This document shows positions 1 through 8,238 of a stretch of DNA of 64,000 nucleotides, in pieces. This DNA comes from Kitasatospora phosalacinea. Its GTDB lineage: Bacteria > Actinomycetota > Actinomycetes > Streptomycetales > Streptomycetaceae. Numbering within the stretch: position 1 is the stretch's first letter; the number at the start of each line of letters is the position of its first letter. The notes beneath the pieces were generated by a model that saw only the letters and a program-made list of their open reading frames with translations, made no database searches and was not told the origin of the DNA. The stretch lies in assembly GCF_000717185.1 (NCBI RefSeq), contig NZ_JNYE01000022.1, forward strand, positions 10,287-74,286, read 5' to 3'. The position numbers and the translations under genes were made by a program.

Positions 1-94
1 CCGGGGCGGCCGTCGACGCGTGTGTGCAGCGTCACGGCCTCCCGGAGGCGGCGGAACCCCCGCAGCGCAACCTCCCGGAAGGAACACCGCAGTC

Positions 95-2032
95 GTGACC
101 ACCACCGCCGCCGACCTGCTCGCCCGGCTCACCGCCCCCGACGCCCCGGCCTTCGCCCTGCTGCACCGCCGCGCCCCCCGGCTCGCCCCCGACACCGTCG
201 AACTGCTGGTCGGCGAGGTCTCCGACCACGAGGCGCTGGCCGACCTGCCCGTCCCGGCCGGCACCCCCGACGGCGGCCCCCGGCACGACCTGCTGGCCCT
301 CGTCCCGTACGCGCAGATCCGCGAACGCGGCTTCGCCGCCCGGCAGGACGGCACCCCGCTGCGGGCGCTGTCCGTCACCGAGCAGTACGCGCTGCCGCTG
401 GCCGGGGTGCTGGCCGCGCTGCCGGACGCGCCGGTGGAGCTGCGCGGCGGGGAGTTCGACATCGACGACGAGGAGTACGCGGAGATCGTCCGCCGGGTGA
501 TCCGGGACGAGATCGGGCGCGGCGAGGGCGCCAACTTCGTGATCCGGCGCGACTTCCGGGCCGAACTGGCCGGGTACTCCACCGCGACCGCGCTGACCCT
601 GTTCCGGCGGCTGCTGGAGCACGAGCGCGGCGCGTACTGGACCTTCCTGGTGCACACCGGCGACCGGGTGCTGGTCGGCGCCTCCCCCGAGGTCCACGTC
701 CGGCAGTCCGGCGGCACCGTGGTGATGAACCCGATCTCCGGCACCTACCGCTACCCGGCGGGCGGCCCGACCGCCGGGTCGCTGCTGGAGTTCCTGCGCG
801 ACCCCAAGGAGCTGGAGGAGCTCACCATGGTGGTCGACGAGGAACTGAAGATGATGTGCGCGGTCGGCGACCTCGGCGGGCAGGTGCTCGGCCCGCGCCT
901 GAAGGAGATGTCGCACCTCGCGCACACCGAGTACGAACTGCGCGGCCGCACCTCGCTGGACGTCCGCGAGGTGCTGCGGGAGACCATGTTCGCCGCCACC
1001 GTCACCGGCAGCCCGGTGCAGAACGCCACCCGGGTGATCGACCGGTACGAGCGCGGCGGGCGCGGCTACTACTCCGGCGCGCTCGCCCTGATCGGCCGTT
1101 CCGCCAGCGGCGGCCAGCAGTTGGACTCGCCGATCTGCATCCGGGCCGCCGACATCGACCCCGCCGACGGCTCGCTGGTCGTCCGGGTCGGCGCCACCCT
1201 CGTCCGGCACTCCGACCCGCACTCCGAGGTCGCCGAGACGCACGCCAAGGCCGCCGGGGTGCTCTCCGCGATCGGCGCCCGCCCGGCCCGCTCCGCCAAG
1301 GAGGCCGCCGCCCGGCCCCGGCTCGGCGAGGACCACCGGGTGCAGGCCGCCCTCGACTCCCGGCGGGCCGGGCTGGCCCCGTTCTGGCTGCGGATGCAGC
1401 AGCCCGCCGCGCCGCTGCCCGGCGCCGACGCCCTGGTGGTGGACGGCGAGGACACCTTCACCGCGATGCTCGCCCACCTGCTGCGCTCGCTCGGCCACAC
1501 CGTCTCCGTCGTCCGCTACGACGCCCCCGGGCTGCGCGAGCGGGCCGCCGCGCACCGCGGCCCGCTGGTGCTCGGCCCCGGCCCCGGCGACCCGGCCGAC
1601 CCCGCCGACCCGAAGATGGCCCTGCTGCGCCCGGTCGTCGCCGACGCGCTGGCCGCCGTCCGCTCCGGGGCGCGCACCGCGCCGCTGCTCGCGGTCTGCC
1701 TCAGCCACCAGCTGCTCTCCGCGCAGCTCGGGCTGGAGCTGGCCCGCAAGGCGGTGCCGTACCAGGGCGCCCAGGAGGCGATCGACCTGTTCGGCACCCG
1801 CCGCACCGTCGGCTTCTACAACACCTTCACCGCCCGCTGCGACGCGGCGACCGCCGCGCGGCTGGCCGCCGAGGGCGTCGAACTCGCCCGGGACGCCCGC
1901 ACCGGCGACGTGCACGCCCTGCGCGGGCCGGGCTTCGCCGGGGTGCAGTTCCACCCCGAGTCGGTGCTCACCCGGGAGGGGGTGGAGATCGTCGCCGGGC
2001 TGCTGCGCACCGCCGCGGCCGTGCGCGGCTGA
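95..2032 (+). CDS. Anthranilate synthase, fused TrpE-TrpG (PhzE-like) form
   Basis: Predicted to convert chorismate plus glutamine-derived ammonia to anthranilate (or its ADIC precursor), cytosolic. Of 645 residues, the first ~430 are the chorismate-binding synthase, with MNPISGTYRY and a conserved MFAATVTGSPVQNATR stretch. The last ~190 are a class I glutamine amidotransferase with nucleophile region VCLSHQ and the FHPES His-Glu pair. The VCLSHQ form resembles PhzE-type fusions more than stand-alone TrpG. I chose GTG 95 because GGAAGGAA lies just upstream; the frame stays open to position 20 without a better site. trpD is 28 kb away, so the pathway is split. Primary tryptophan synthesis is likely, but a role in a secondary metabolite cannot be excluded. 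Confidence 0.85.
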   Translation: MTTTAADLLARLTAPDAPAFALLHRRAPRLAPDTVELLVGEVSDHEALADLPVPAGTPDGGPRHDLLALVPYAQIRERGFAARQDGTPLRALSVTEQYALPLAGVLAALPDAPVELRGGEFDIDDEEYAEIVRRVIRDEIGRGEGANFVIRRDFRAELAGYSTATALTLFRRLLEHERGAYWTFLVHTGDRVLVGASPEVHVRQSGGTVVMNPISGTYRYPAGGPTAGSLLEFLRDPKELEELTMVVDEELKMMCAVGDLGGQVLGPRLKEMSHLAHTEYELRGRTSLDVREVLRETMFAATVTGSPVQNATRVIDRYERGGRGYYSGALALIGRSASGGQQLDSPICIRAADIDPADGSLVVRVGATLVRHSDPHSEVAETHAKAAGVLSAIGARPARSAKEAAARPRLGEDHRVQAALDSRRAGLAPFWLRMQQPAAPLPGADALVVDGEDTFTAMLAHLLRSLGHTVSVVRYDAPGLRERAAAHRGPLVLGPGPGDPADPADPKMALLRPVVADALAAVRSGARTAPLLAVCLSHQLLSAQLGLELARKAVPYQGAQEAIDLFGTRRTVGFYNTFTARCDAATAARLAAEGVELARDARTGDVHALRGPGFAGVQFHPESVLTREGVEIVAGLLRTAAAVRG

Positions 2033-2046
2033 ATCCCGCCGGGGCC

Positions 2047-2074
2047 GGCCGCCCGGCCCCGCCGCCGGGCGGCC
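2047..2074 (+). terminator. GC hairpin after the anthranilate synthase
   Basis: A 10-bp perfect stem (2047-2056 with 2065-2074) and an 8-nt loop start 15 nt after the stop codon. It has no T-run, as is usual for this group. It probably separates the synthase from the next operon; an AT-richer stretch with a TATTCATATC sequence follows near 2110 and may hold the promoter of the protease module. Confidence 0.5.
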
Positions 2075-2149
2075 GACGGAAAGGTCTGGATCTCCCCCGA
2101 GGCTGACTGGTATTCATATCCTGCCCGTCGGTCATGAATTGGGGGATGC

Positions 2150-2500
2150 ATGACGAACGCACCCGAGTCCGGAAGCGTCGAGATCGCCCTCGACGACGGC
2201 ACCGTCCTGCACGCCGCCCTCCGCCACGGCCCCGGCCGCCGGGCGGGGGACGCGGGGGCGGTCTCCGCGGCGGTCACCCACAGCCTCGGCGAAGTCCGGC
2301 GCACGGTGCGCGCGGTCGGGCGGTGGGCGCGCGAGACGGCGCTGGAGGCGGGCGACCCGGACGAGTTCGAGGTGGAGTTCGGCCTCGACCTGGAGGTGAA
2401 GTCCGGCCGCCTGGTCGGCGTCCTCGCGGAGGCCTCCGCCCGGGCCGGCCTGGTCGTCCGGCTGAGTTGGCGGCGGCCGGACGACCGCGGCGCCGAGTGA
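2150..2500 (+). CDS. Trypsin-co-occurring domain protein (Trypco1 / CU044_2847 type)
   Basis: Small cytosolic protein of 116 residues. The C-terminal half (about residues 72-111) carries the family pattern EFEVEFGLDLEVKSGRLVG followed by a VVRLSWRR strand. This domain is known for sitting next to trypsin-like proteases and effector-associated domains in predicted actinobacterial conflict or signalling systems. Its biochemical role is unknown; a regulatory or recognition partner of the protease is the usual guess. It overlaps the protease gene by 4 bp (GTGA), so the two are probably translationally coupled. ATG 2150 follows a G-rich stretch. Family assignment is by pattern recognition and is fairly secure; function is not. 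Confidence 0.75.
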   Translation: MTNAPESGSVEIALDDGTVLHAALRHGPGRRAGDAGAVSAAVTHSLGEVRRTVRAVGRWARETALEAGDPDEFEVEFGLDLEVKSGRLVGVLAEASARAGLVVRLSWRRPDDRGAE

Positions 2501-3387
2501 GCCCGGACAGCGCGGCGGTCCTGCTCGCCGACCCGGCCGGGAACTTCCGCGGCAGCGGCTTCCACCTCGGCGCGGGCCTGCTGGTCAGCTGCGCGCACGT
2601 GGTGCACGGCCGCCCGGGGCTCACCGCGGCCACCGGGCCCGGCGCGGACGCCCACCCGGTGCGCACCGCGCGGCTGTTCCCGCCGGGCCCGGTGCCCGGC
2701 GCCGCCGCCTACCCGCGGCCGGACCTCGCCCTGCTCACCGCGCCCGGCCTGGCCGACGCCCCCGCCGTCCCGCTCGCCGGGCGCGACCCGGCGAGCGGCG
2801 CGGTCGTCCTGGTGCGCGGCTTCGCGAGGAACCCGGTCACCGGCGAGGTCGGCCCGGAGTCGGCCCGGCTGACCGTCGCGGGCCCCTCCGGTCTCGGGAT
2901 ACGCGTCCAAGGAGGCTGGATCCAGCCCGGGTTGAGCGGCGGCATGGCGGTCGACGGGCAGGGCCGGGTGGTCGGCGTGGTCAAGGCCACCGCGGACGGC
3001 GACGACCCGGTCGGCGGCTGGCTGACCCCGCTGTCCGAGCTGCTGCCGCTGCTGCCGCCGGCCGCCCCGCCCCCGGCGCCCCGTCCGGCGGTGACGGCGG
3101 GCGAGGTCGCCCGGCTGCTCGCCGCGCCGGCCCCGCTGCAGGACCCGGCGGTGCGGCTGGAGCTGGTGCAGGCGGTCAACGAGCGGCTCGGCCCCGGCGA
3201 GGAGGTCCGGGTCGCGTACCACGCGCTCGCCGCCCTGCACCTGCGCGCCCTCGCCGCCTGCTGCCTGCAGCACCGCCGTCCGGGCGCCGCGCTGCGCGCC
3301 CTGCTGGCCGGGGCCCGCGAACTGTGCGGCCCGCACCGGGCGCTGGACGAACTGGACGCCCTGCTGGGCTCCGAACCGGAGGAGTGA
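2497..3387 (+). CDS. Trypsin-like serine protease with helical C-terminal (effector-associated-type) domain
   Basis: Protein of 296 residues without a signal peptide, so probably cytosolic. Residues 1-200 form a chymotrypsin-fold protease with a full triad: His34 in SCAHVVHG, Asp76 in PRPDLALL and Ser147 in GLSGG. A Pro-rich linker (about 187-200) leads to an all-helical tail (about 203-296, starting TAGEVARLLAAP) that resembles effector-associated adaptor domains which recruit partners by homotypic contact. GTG 2497 overlaps the stop of the upstream co-occurring-domain gene, and the next gene begins 1 bp after this stop, so the set is one operon. Likely activated by cleavage or assembly on a signal; the substrate is unknown. 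Confidence 0.8.
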   Translation: MSPDSAAVLLADPAGNFRGSGFHLGAGLLVSCAHVVHGRPGLTAATGPGADAHPVRTARLFPPGPVPGAAAYPRPDLALLTAPGLADAPAVPLAGRDPASGAVVLVRGFARNPVTGEVGPESARLTVAGPSGLGIRVQGGWIQPGLSGGMAVDGQGRVVGVVKATADGDDPVGGWLTPLSELLPLLPPAAPPPAPRPAVTAGEVARLLAAPAPLQDPAVRLELVQAVNERLGPGEEVRVAYHALAALHLRALAACCLQHRRPGAALRALLAGARELCGPHRALDELDALLGSEPEE

Positions 3388-3388
3388 G

Positions 3389-4366
3389 ATGGACCGCTGC
3401 ACCTGGGAGACCCGGCAGATGCTGCAGCGCATCCTCGCCGGATGGTTCGAACTGGCTCCGGTGCTGCCGGAGTTGGAGCAGCACCTGGCCGAGACCACGG
3501 GCTACCCCGTCCAGGTGCAGCCCCGCCCGCTGTCGGTGTCCGCCACCCGGATCGCCAAGTTCCTGGCCGAGGACCACCGGCAGCCCGCCGCCGCGATCGG
3601 CCACCTGCACGACTGGCTGGTCAACGTCCACGGCAACCAGCTGCGCGGCGACTGGGTGTCCTTCCTCGCCCTGGTGCAGAACGCGCCCGGGCTGGCCGTC
3701 GACCAGCGGGCCGAGCTCGTCGCCATCGCCGACGTGCTGTGCTTCCCGCCGGTGGCCCCGCTGCGCACCGACGGCCGCCGCCTGGTCGAGATGGCCACCC
3801 ACGCCCGGGTGATCGGCAGCCCCGGCCTGCTGCTGGAGGAGCTCGCCCTCAAGGAGCCGCAGCTGGCGCAGCACGCCCGCGAGGCCGCGGAACGCGTCCG
3901 CACCGGCCCGCCCCCGCTCGACCGGCAGGAGGAGCTGCCCCGGCACGGGCGCCCCCTGGTGCGGGCCGCCGCCGGCCTGGCCGTGCTCGCCGTCGTCGCC
4001 CTGGCCGCCGTCCTGGCCTGGTCGGGCGGCCCGTCGCCGCTGCCCGCGCGGAGCGCCGTCTGGAGCGACCCCACCGTCGGCCCCGGCGGCACCAGCACCG
4101 CGGAGGTCGACGTCCCCGCGGGCGCCGCCCGGCTGAAGGCCCGCCTGCTGCTGTCCGACGTCAACCCGGACAGCGGCAGCTGCACCGAGCTGACCGCCCG
4201 GCTCGGCATCGACCAGCACGACAGCAGCGACTGGCGGCCCCCGGGCGCCGAGGTCTCGCTCCCGGTGCCCGCCGGCCTCACCCGCCTGCACCTGACCCTG
4301 GAGCTGAGCGAGACGCCGGGCTGCACCCAGAAGGTCGACATCCAACGCGTCGAATTCACCCGCTAG
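3389..4366 (+). CDS. Single-pass membrane protein with helical N-terminal domain, unknown function
   Basis: Not recognised as a named family. Of 325 residues, about 1-190 are helical and soluble, starting MDRCTWETRQMLQRILAGWF, with a weak look of an adaptor domain. One hydrophobic segment at about 193-213 (VRAAAGLAVLAVVALAAVLAW) would place the last ~110 residues outside the cell. The outer part is beta-rich with two cysteines (SCTELTARLG and PGCTQKVD) that could form a disulfide. It lies 1 bp after the protease stop and 9 bp before a solute-binding lipoprotein. Inference: it may connect an external ligand sensor to the internal protease. Confidence 0.6.
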   Translation: MDRCTWETRQMLQRILAGWFELAPVLPELEQHLAETTGYPVQVQPRPLSVSATRIAKFLAEDHRQPAAAIGHLHDWLVNVHGNQLRGDWVSFLALVQNAPGLAVDQRAELVAIADVLCFPPVAPLRTDGRRLVEMATHARVIGSPGLLLEELALKEPQLAQHAREAAERVRTGPPPLDRQEELPRHGRPLVRAAAGLAVLAVVALAAVLAWSGGPSPLPARSAVWSDPTVGPGGTSTAEVDVPAGAARLKARLLLSDVNPDSGSCTELTARLGIDQHDSSDWRPPGAEVSLPVPAGLTRLHLTLELSETPGCTQKVDIQRVEFTR

Positions 4367-4375
4367 GAGTCCCCC

Positions 4376-5251
4376 GTGCCCACCCCGCGCTCCGCCCGCC
4401 TGGCCGTCGGCCTGCTGCTGTTCGCCACCGCCGCGTCCGGCTGCTCCGGCGACGAGCCGAAGCCGTTCGACAACCTGCCGGTCAAGGTCGGCTTCAAGAC
4501 CGACCGCCCCGGCATGTCCGAGTTCACCGACAAGGGCGTGTACGACGGCTTCGAACCGCACCTGACCATGAAGGTGCTCGGCTCCCGCAAGATCGACTAC
4601 ACCTCGCTGACGGTGACCACCGCCAACTGGGAGGACGCCCTCACCGACGGCAAGGCCAACCACAACAAGGTCGACCTGGTGGTCGCCGACATCTCCGAGC
4701 GCGACAGCCTCAAGCAGGACTACAACCTGGCCGGGCCCTACCTGCAGACCCCGCTGGGTGTCCTGCTGAAGGCCGGGGACACCAGGACGGTCGCCAAGTC
4801 CGACGACCTCAGGCCGCTGCGGGTCTGCGTCTCCCCCGGCACCACCGCCGAGGCCCAGCTCCGGGACATCGGCCCCCGGGTCACCGTCACCGGCACCAAC
4901 CTCAAGGAGTGCCTGGCCCGGGTCGACGACGACACCGCCGACGCCGTGCTCTCCGACTACCTGGTCCTGCAGGGCGTCGCCGCCAACTCCGGCAGCGGCG
5001 GCACCCGCGCCTACCGGGTCGCCCGGGACGCCCACATCGGCAAGACCCAGTTCCTGATGATGGTGCTGCCCAAGGGCCACCGGAAGGCCTGCGAGCTGCT
5101 CCGCGAGGCCATCAACGACTACCTGCAGGACCCGGACTGGATGAACGCCCTGCGCAGCTCCTTCGCCTTCGGCCCCGACTTCACCGACAAGGAGCTGCGC
5201 GACACCTTCAAGCCCGTCACCACCTCCGCGGGCGACCGCTGCTCGGCCTGA
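4376..5251 (+). CDS. Extracellular solute-binding lipoprotein (family 3-like)
   Basis: Predicted lipoprotein of 291 residues: short basic N-terminus, hydrophobic stretch, and a lipobox ending at Cys23 (AASGCSGD). The mature part looks like a family-3 substrate-binding fold, beginning VKVGFKTDRPGMSEF and ending with a lobe of about 90 residues. No ABC permease or ATPase is nearby; instead it is the last gene of the protease module (GTG start 9 bp after the upstream stop, with GGAG in the gap). That suggests ligand sensing rather than import. It is convergent with the macR-like gene, only 13 bp away. The ligand cannot be told from sequence. Confidence 0.75.
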   Translation: MPTPRSARLAVGLLLFATAASGCSGDEPKPFDNLPVKVGFKTDRPGMSEFTDKGVYDGFEPHLTMKVLGSRKIDYTSLTVTTANWEDALTDGKANHNKVDLVVADISERDSLKQDYNLAGPYLQTPLGVLLKAGDTRTVAKSDDLRPLRVCVSPGTTAEAQLRDIGPRVTVTGTNLKECLARVDDDTADAVLSDYLVLQGVAANSGSGGTRAYRVARDAHIGKTQFLMMVLPKGHRKACELLREAINDYLQDPDWMNALRSSFAFGPDFTDKELRDTFKPVTTSAGDRCSA

Positions 5252-5264
5252 ACCCCCGCGCGGG

Positions 5265-5936
5265 TCAGCCCAGTTCCTCGTCCAGGCCCTGCTCGATCGC
5301 GTACCGGACCAGCTCCACCCGGTTGTGCAGCTGGAGCTTGCCCAGGGTGTTCTGGACGTGGTTCTGCACGGTGCGGTGCGAGAGCACCAGGCGGTCGGCG
5401 ATCTGCCGGTAGGACAGGCCCTTGGCGACCAGCCGCAGCACCTCGGTCTCCCGCGGGGTCAGCTGCGGGGCGGCCGGCTCGGCGGAGGTGCCGGGCTCGG
5501 CGGCCAGCCGGCGGAACTCGCCGAGCACCAGGCCCGCCAGGCCCGGGGTGAACACCGGGTCGCCGACCGCGGTGCGGCGCACCGCGTCGAGCAGCTCCTC
5601 GCGGCCCGCCGACTTCACCAGGTAGCCGGTCGCCCCGGACTTCACCGCCTCCAGCACGTCCGCGTGCTCGCCGCTCGCCGACAGCACCAGCACCCGCACC
5701 GCCGGGTCGGCCGCCACCACCAGGCGGCACACCTCCGCGCCGGACAGCGACGGCAGGTTGAGGTCCAGCACCACCACCTGCGGGGTGCTGGCCCGGGCCC
5801 GGCGGACCGCCTCCTCGCCGTCCCCCGCGGTGGCGACCACCGCGAACCCGGCCTCCGCCAGGTCCCGGGCCACCCCCTCGCGCCACATCGGGTGGTCGTC
5901 CACCACCATCACGCGCACCGGCTGCTCAGTCGTCAT
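5265..5936 (-). CDS. macR: NarL/LuxR-family response regulator, MacR-like
   Basis: Response regulator of 223 residues. The receiver domain shows the acidic pair Asp13-Asp14, phosphoacceptor Asp58 (VVVLDLNLPS) and the conserved lysine in GYLVKSAG. The C-terminal LuxR-type helix-turn-helix starts near LTPRETEVLRLVAKG and recognises DNA through HRTVQNHVQNTLGKL. It overlaps the histidine kinase gene by 11 bp. Position between the anthranilate synthase and the acyltransferase/glucokinase genes matches, from memory, the Streptomyces MacRS pair linked to aerial mycelium formation. Family is certain; the MacR identity rests on synteny and partner type. Confidence 0.75.
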   Translation of the reverse strand: MTTEQPVRVMVVDDHPMWREGVARDLAEAGFAVVATAGDGEEAVRRARASTPQVVVLDLNLPSLSGAEVCRLVVAADPAVRVLVLSASGEHADVLEAVKSGATGYLVKSAGREELLDAVRRTAVGDPVFTPGLAGLVLGEFRRLAAEPGTSAEPAAPQLTPRETEVLRLVAKGLSYRQIADRLVLSHRTVQNHVQNTLGKLQLHNRVELVRYAIEQGLDEELG

Positions 5937-7221
5937 GCCCGCTCCTCGGCCACCGCAGTTCCACCTCGACGCCCTCCCCGGGCACCGAGTACAGCTCGGC
6001 GCTGCCGCCGAGGTCCAGCATCCGGCCGCGGATCGACTGCGCGACCCCGAGCCGTCCGTCGCGCTGCGCCTCGGCCAGCCGCCCCGCCGGGAAGCCCGGG
6101 CCGTCGTCGCGCACCGACACCGTCACCGCGTCCGGCTCGTCCTCGACCAGGATCCACGCCCGGGCCGACTCCCCCGCGTGCCGCCGGACGTTGTCCAGCG
6201 CCGCCGCCACCGCGGCCGCCAGCTCGGACGCCGCCGGGGCGGGCATCAGGACGGGCGTGGCGGGCGCGGCGACGGTGATCCGCTCGTCCGCGTGCCGGGA
6301 GACCAGCGGACGCAGGTCCCGCTCGCCGCCCGCGGGCTCCTCCTCGGACGGCCGCCCGCCGGTCATCAGGGCCCGCAGCGCGCGCTCCTGCTCGCCGGCC
6401 AGCCGCCCCAGCTCGGCGGCGTCGCCCTGCTGGCGGTGCACCAGGGCGAGCACCTGCAGCACCCCGTCGTGGATGTCCCGGGAGAGCCGCTCGCGCTCCC
6501 GGGTCGCGGCCTCCACCTGCAGCGCCCGGGTGAGCACCGCCTCGCTGGCCCGGGCCAGTTCGATCACGTAGCCGATGGCGCAGCCCGCGAGCAGCAGCAG
6601 CACGATGTTGTGCAGGTTGTCGGGACTGACCCCGCCGTGCCCGAGGATGTTCGCCGCGCCGATCACCGCCCCCGCGAACGCGGCGGCCCGCCAGCCGCCC
6701 TTGCCCGCGAAGCCCAGCACCGTCCCGGCCGCCCAGATCGTCGGCAGGGTCGGCGCGCCGCCGTGGATCCGCGCCGGGGTGTCGATGACCCCGCTCATCA
6801 CGATGCCGGTCACCGCCGCCGCCAGGTCCGTCCCCAGCACCGGCCAGGTGCACCGCTGCGGCCCGGCGAACGCCCGGGTCGAGGCCAGCGTCCACAGGCT
6901 CAGCGCGCCCAGGTAGATCCAGCCGGAGACCGGGTGCAGAAAGTGGTGGTACGAGGTGAGGTACCGCAGCACCGCGTACGCCAGGGCGAGCACCCGGAAG
7001 TACCCCATGGCGCGCCACAGCGGCAGCTCCACCGACATCCCGCCGGCCACCACCGCCGCCGCCACCCCGGCGGGCGCCGGGCCGGCCGGTGCCGCGGCCG
7101 GTGCGGCCGCGGTCGGTGCGGCCGCGGTCGGTGCGGCCGCGGTCGGTGCGGCCGCGGTCGGTGCGGCCGCGGTCGGTGCGGCCGCGGTCGGTGCGACGAC
7201 GGGTCTGTGGTCCTCCATCAC
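5926..7221 (-). CDS. macS: Membrane sensor histidine kinase, MacS-like
   Basis: Kinase of 431 residues that should phosphorylate the overlapping response regulator. An Ala/Pro-rich cytosolic N-terminus (about 10-50) made of six APTAA repeats precedes several membrane segments (about 70-230). The HisKA_3 dimerisation helix holds the phosphorylated His in RDIHDGVLQ, and the HATPase_c domain has the N-box DNVRRHAG and G-box VRDDGPGFPAG. Start GTG 7221 has GGGGAG 6-7 nt upstream; ATG 7218 is the next codon. The tandem repeat is a minisatellite and its length may vary between strains. No external sensor domain of note is visible, suggesting detection within the membrane. Confidence 0.78.
   Translation of the reverse strand: MMEDHRPVVAPTAAAPTAAAPTAAAPTAAAPTAAAPTAAAPAAAPAGPAPAGVAAAVVAGGMSVELPLWRAMGYFRVLALAYAVLRYLTSYHHFLHPVSGWIYLGALSLWTLASTRAFAGPQRCTWPVLGTDLAAAVTGIVMSGVIDTPARIHGGAPTLPTIWAAGTVLGFAGKGGWRAAAFAGAVIGAANILGHGGVSPDNLHNIVLLLLAGCAIGYVIELARASEAVLTRALQVEAATRERERLSRDIHDGVLQVLALVHRQQGDAAELGRLAGEQERALRALMTGGRPSEEEPAGGERDLRPLVSRHADERITVAAPATPVLMPAPAASELAAAVAAALDNVRRHAGESARAWILVEDEPDAVTVSVRDDGPGFPAGRLAEAQRDGRLGVAQSIRGRMLDLGGSAELYSVPGEGVEVELRWPRSGHDD
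7100..7189 (-). repeat. Six exact tandem copies of a 15-bp unit inside the histidine kinase gene
   Basis: The plus-strand unit GGTGCGGCCGCGGTC is repeated without error at 7100, 7115, 7130, 7145, 7160 and 7175, with degenerate partial copies on both sides. Read on the minus strand it encodes the pentapeptide repeat APTAA near the kinase N-terminus. In-frame length and perfect identity point to recent expansion by slippage or unequal recombination. Confidence 0.97.
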
Positions 7222-7245
7222 CCTGCGCTCCCCCGTGACGGCCCG

Positions 7246-8076
7246 TCAGGCCCCGGCGTCCTTCTCGACGTCCCCGGCCTGCCCGGCCTGTTCCGCCTGC
7301 CCGGCCCGTTCCGCCTGCCCGGCCTTCTCCGCGCCCTCGGCCTTCTCGGCCTTCTGCTGCGCCTTGCGGTCGGCGTCCGCGGCCTTCTTCTCCTCGGCGA
7401 GCTGCCGCTTGGCGGCGGTCGCGTAGACGTCCACGTACTCCTGGCCGGACAGCCGCATGATCTCGTACATCACCTCGTCGGTGACCGAGCGCAGGATGAA
7501 CCGGTCGTTCTCCATGCCCTGGTAGCGGGAGAAGTCCAGCGGGCGGCCGATCCGGATGCCGGGCCGGACGCCGAAGTTGGGCATCACCTGGCCGGGCGGC
7601 TGCACCTTCTCGGTGTCGATCATCGCGACCGGGATCACCGGCGCGCCGGTGGCCAGCGCGACCCGGGCCAGGCCGCCGACCTTTCCGCGGTACAGCTTGC
7701 CGTCGGGCGAACGGGTGCCCTCCGGGTAGACGCCGAAGATCTCGCCCCGCTCGACCACCGCGATGCCGCTGCGGATCGCCGCCTCACCGGCCCCGCGGGC
7801 GCCCGAGCGGTCCACCGGCAGCTGGCCGACGCCCTTGAAGAACGCGGCGGTCAGCCGGCCCTTGATGCCGGGCGTGGTGAAGTACTCGGCCTTCGCGATG
7901 AAGGTCACCCGGCGCTTGAGCAGCGCGGGCAGGAAGAACGAGTCGGAGAACGAGAGGTGGTTGCTGGCGAGGATCGCCGGACCCTCGTCCGGAATGTTCT
8001 CCTCGCCCTCCATCCACGGCCGGAAGAAGATCCGCAGCAGCGGGGCGACGATCATCTTCATCAGTCGGTAGAACAA
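7246..8076 (-). CDS. 1-acyl-glycerol-3-phosphate acyltransferase (PlsC-like)
   Basis: Membrane-associated enzyme of 276 residues predicted to transfer an acyl chain to a lysophosphatidate-type acceptor. The acyltransferase blocks are in order: block I as ASNHLSFSDSFF (usual HX4D), the GVGQLPVDR region, block III as GVYPEGTRSPDG and block IV near PVIPVAMIDTE. The last ~50 residues are a low-complexity Ala/Glu/Gln/Lys tail outside the fold. I chose TTG 8076 because AGGAGG stands 6 nt upstream; the open frame continues further but lacks a ribosome site, and ATG 8061 is an alternative. It matches the position of Rv2182c in the mycobacterial counterpart locus. The substrate could be phospholipid or a mannolipid. 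Confidence 0.82.
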   Translation of the reverse strand: MFYRLMKMIVAPLLRIFFRPWMEGEENIPDEGPAILASNHLSFSDSFFLPALLKRRVTFIAKAEYFTTPGIKGRLTAAFFKGVGQLPVDRSGARGAGEAAIRSGIAVVERGEIFGVYPEGTRSPDGKLYRGKVGGLARVALATGAPVIPVAMIDTEKVQPPGQVMPNFGVRPGIRIGRPLDFSRYQGMENDRFILRSVTDEVMYEIMRLSGQEYVDVYATAAKRQLAEEKKAADADRKAQQKAEKAEGAEKAGQAERAGQAEQAGQAGDVEKDAGA

Positions 8077-8238
8077 CCGGGGCCTCCTGTGGTGCGGACC
8101 GGACGATCCTAATGCCCCCGCCTCCCGCCCGGTGCACCGGCGAACCCTCCGTCCGCGCACCGGGCCCCTGTACGGGGCATCCCGCCCGTGGGACGATCGA
8201 GCCACCCTCACCCCTGCCCGCCCTTCCAGGAGTCCTGC

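Noticed and set aside
1..94. Tryptophan-rich leader peptide (attenuator) for the anthranilate synthase
   Set aside because: Too little upstream sequence is in the window and no run of Trp codons is seen.
7100..7189. Possible CRISPR-like array
   Set aside because: Units are 15 bp, contiguous with no spacers, and in frame within a coding gene; it is a minisatellite.
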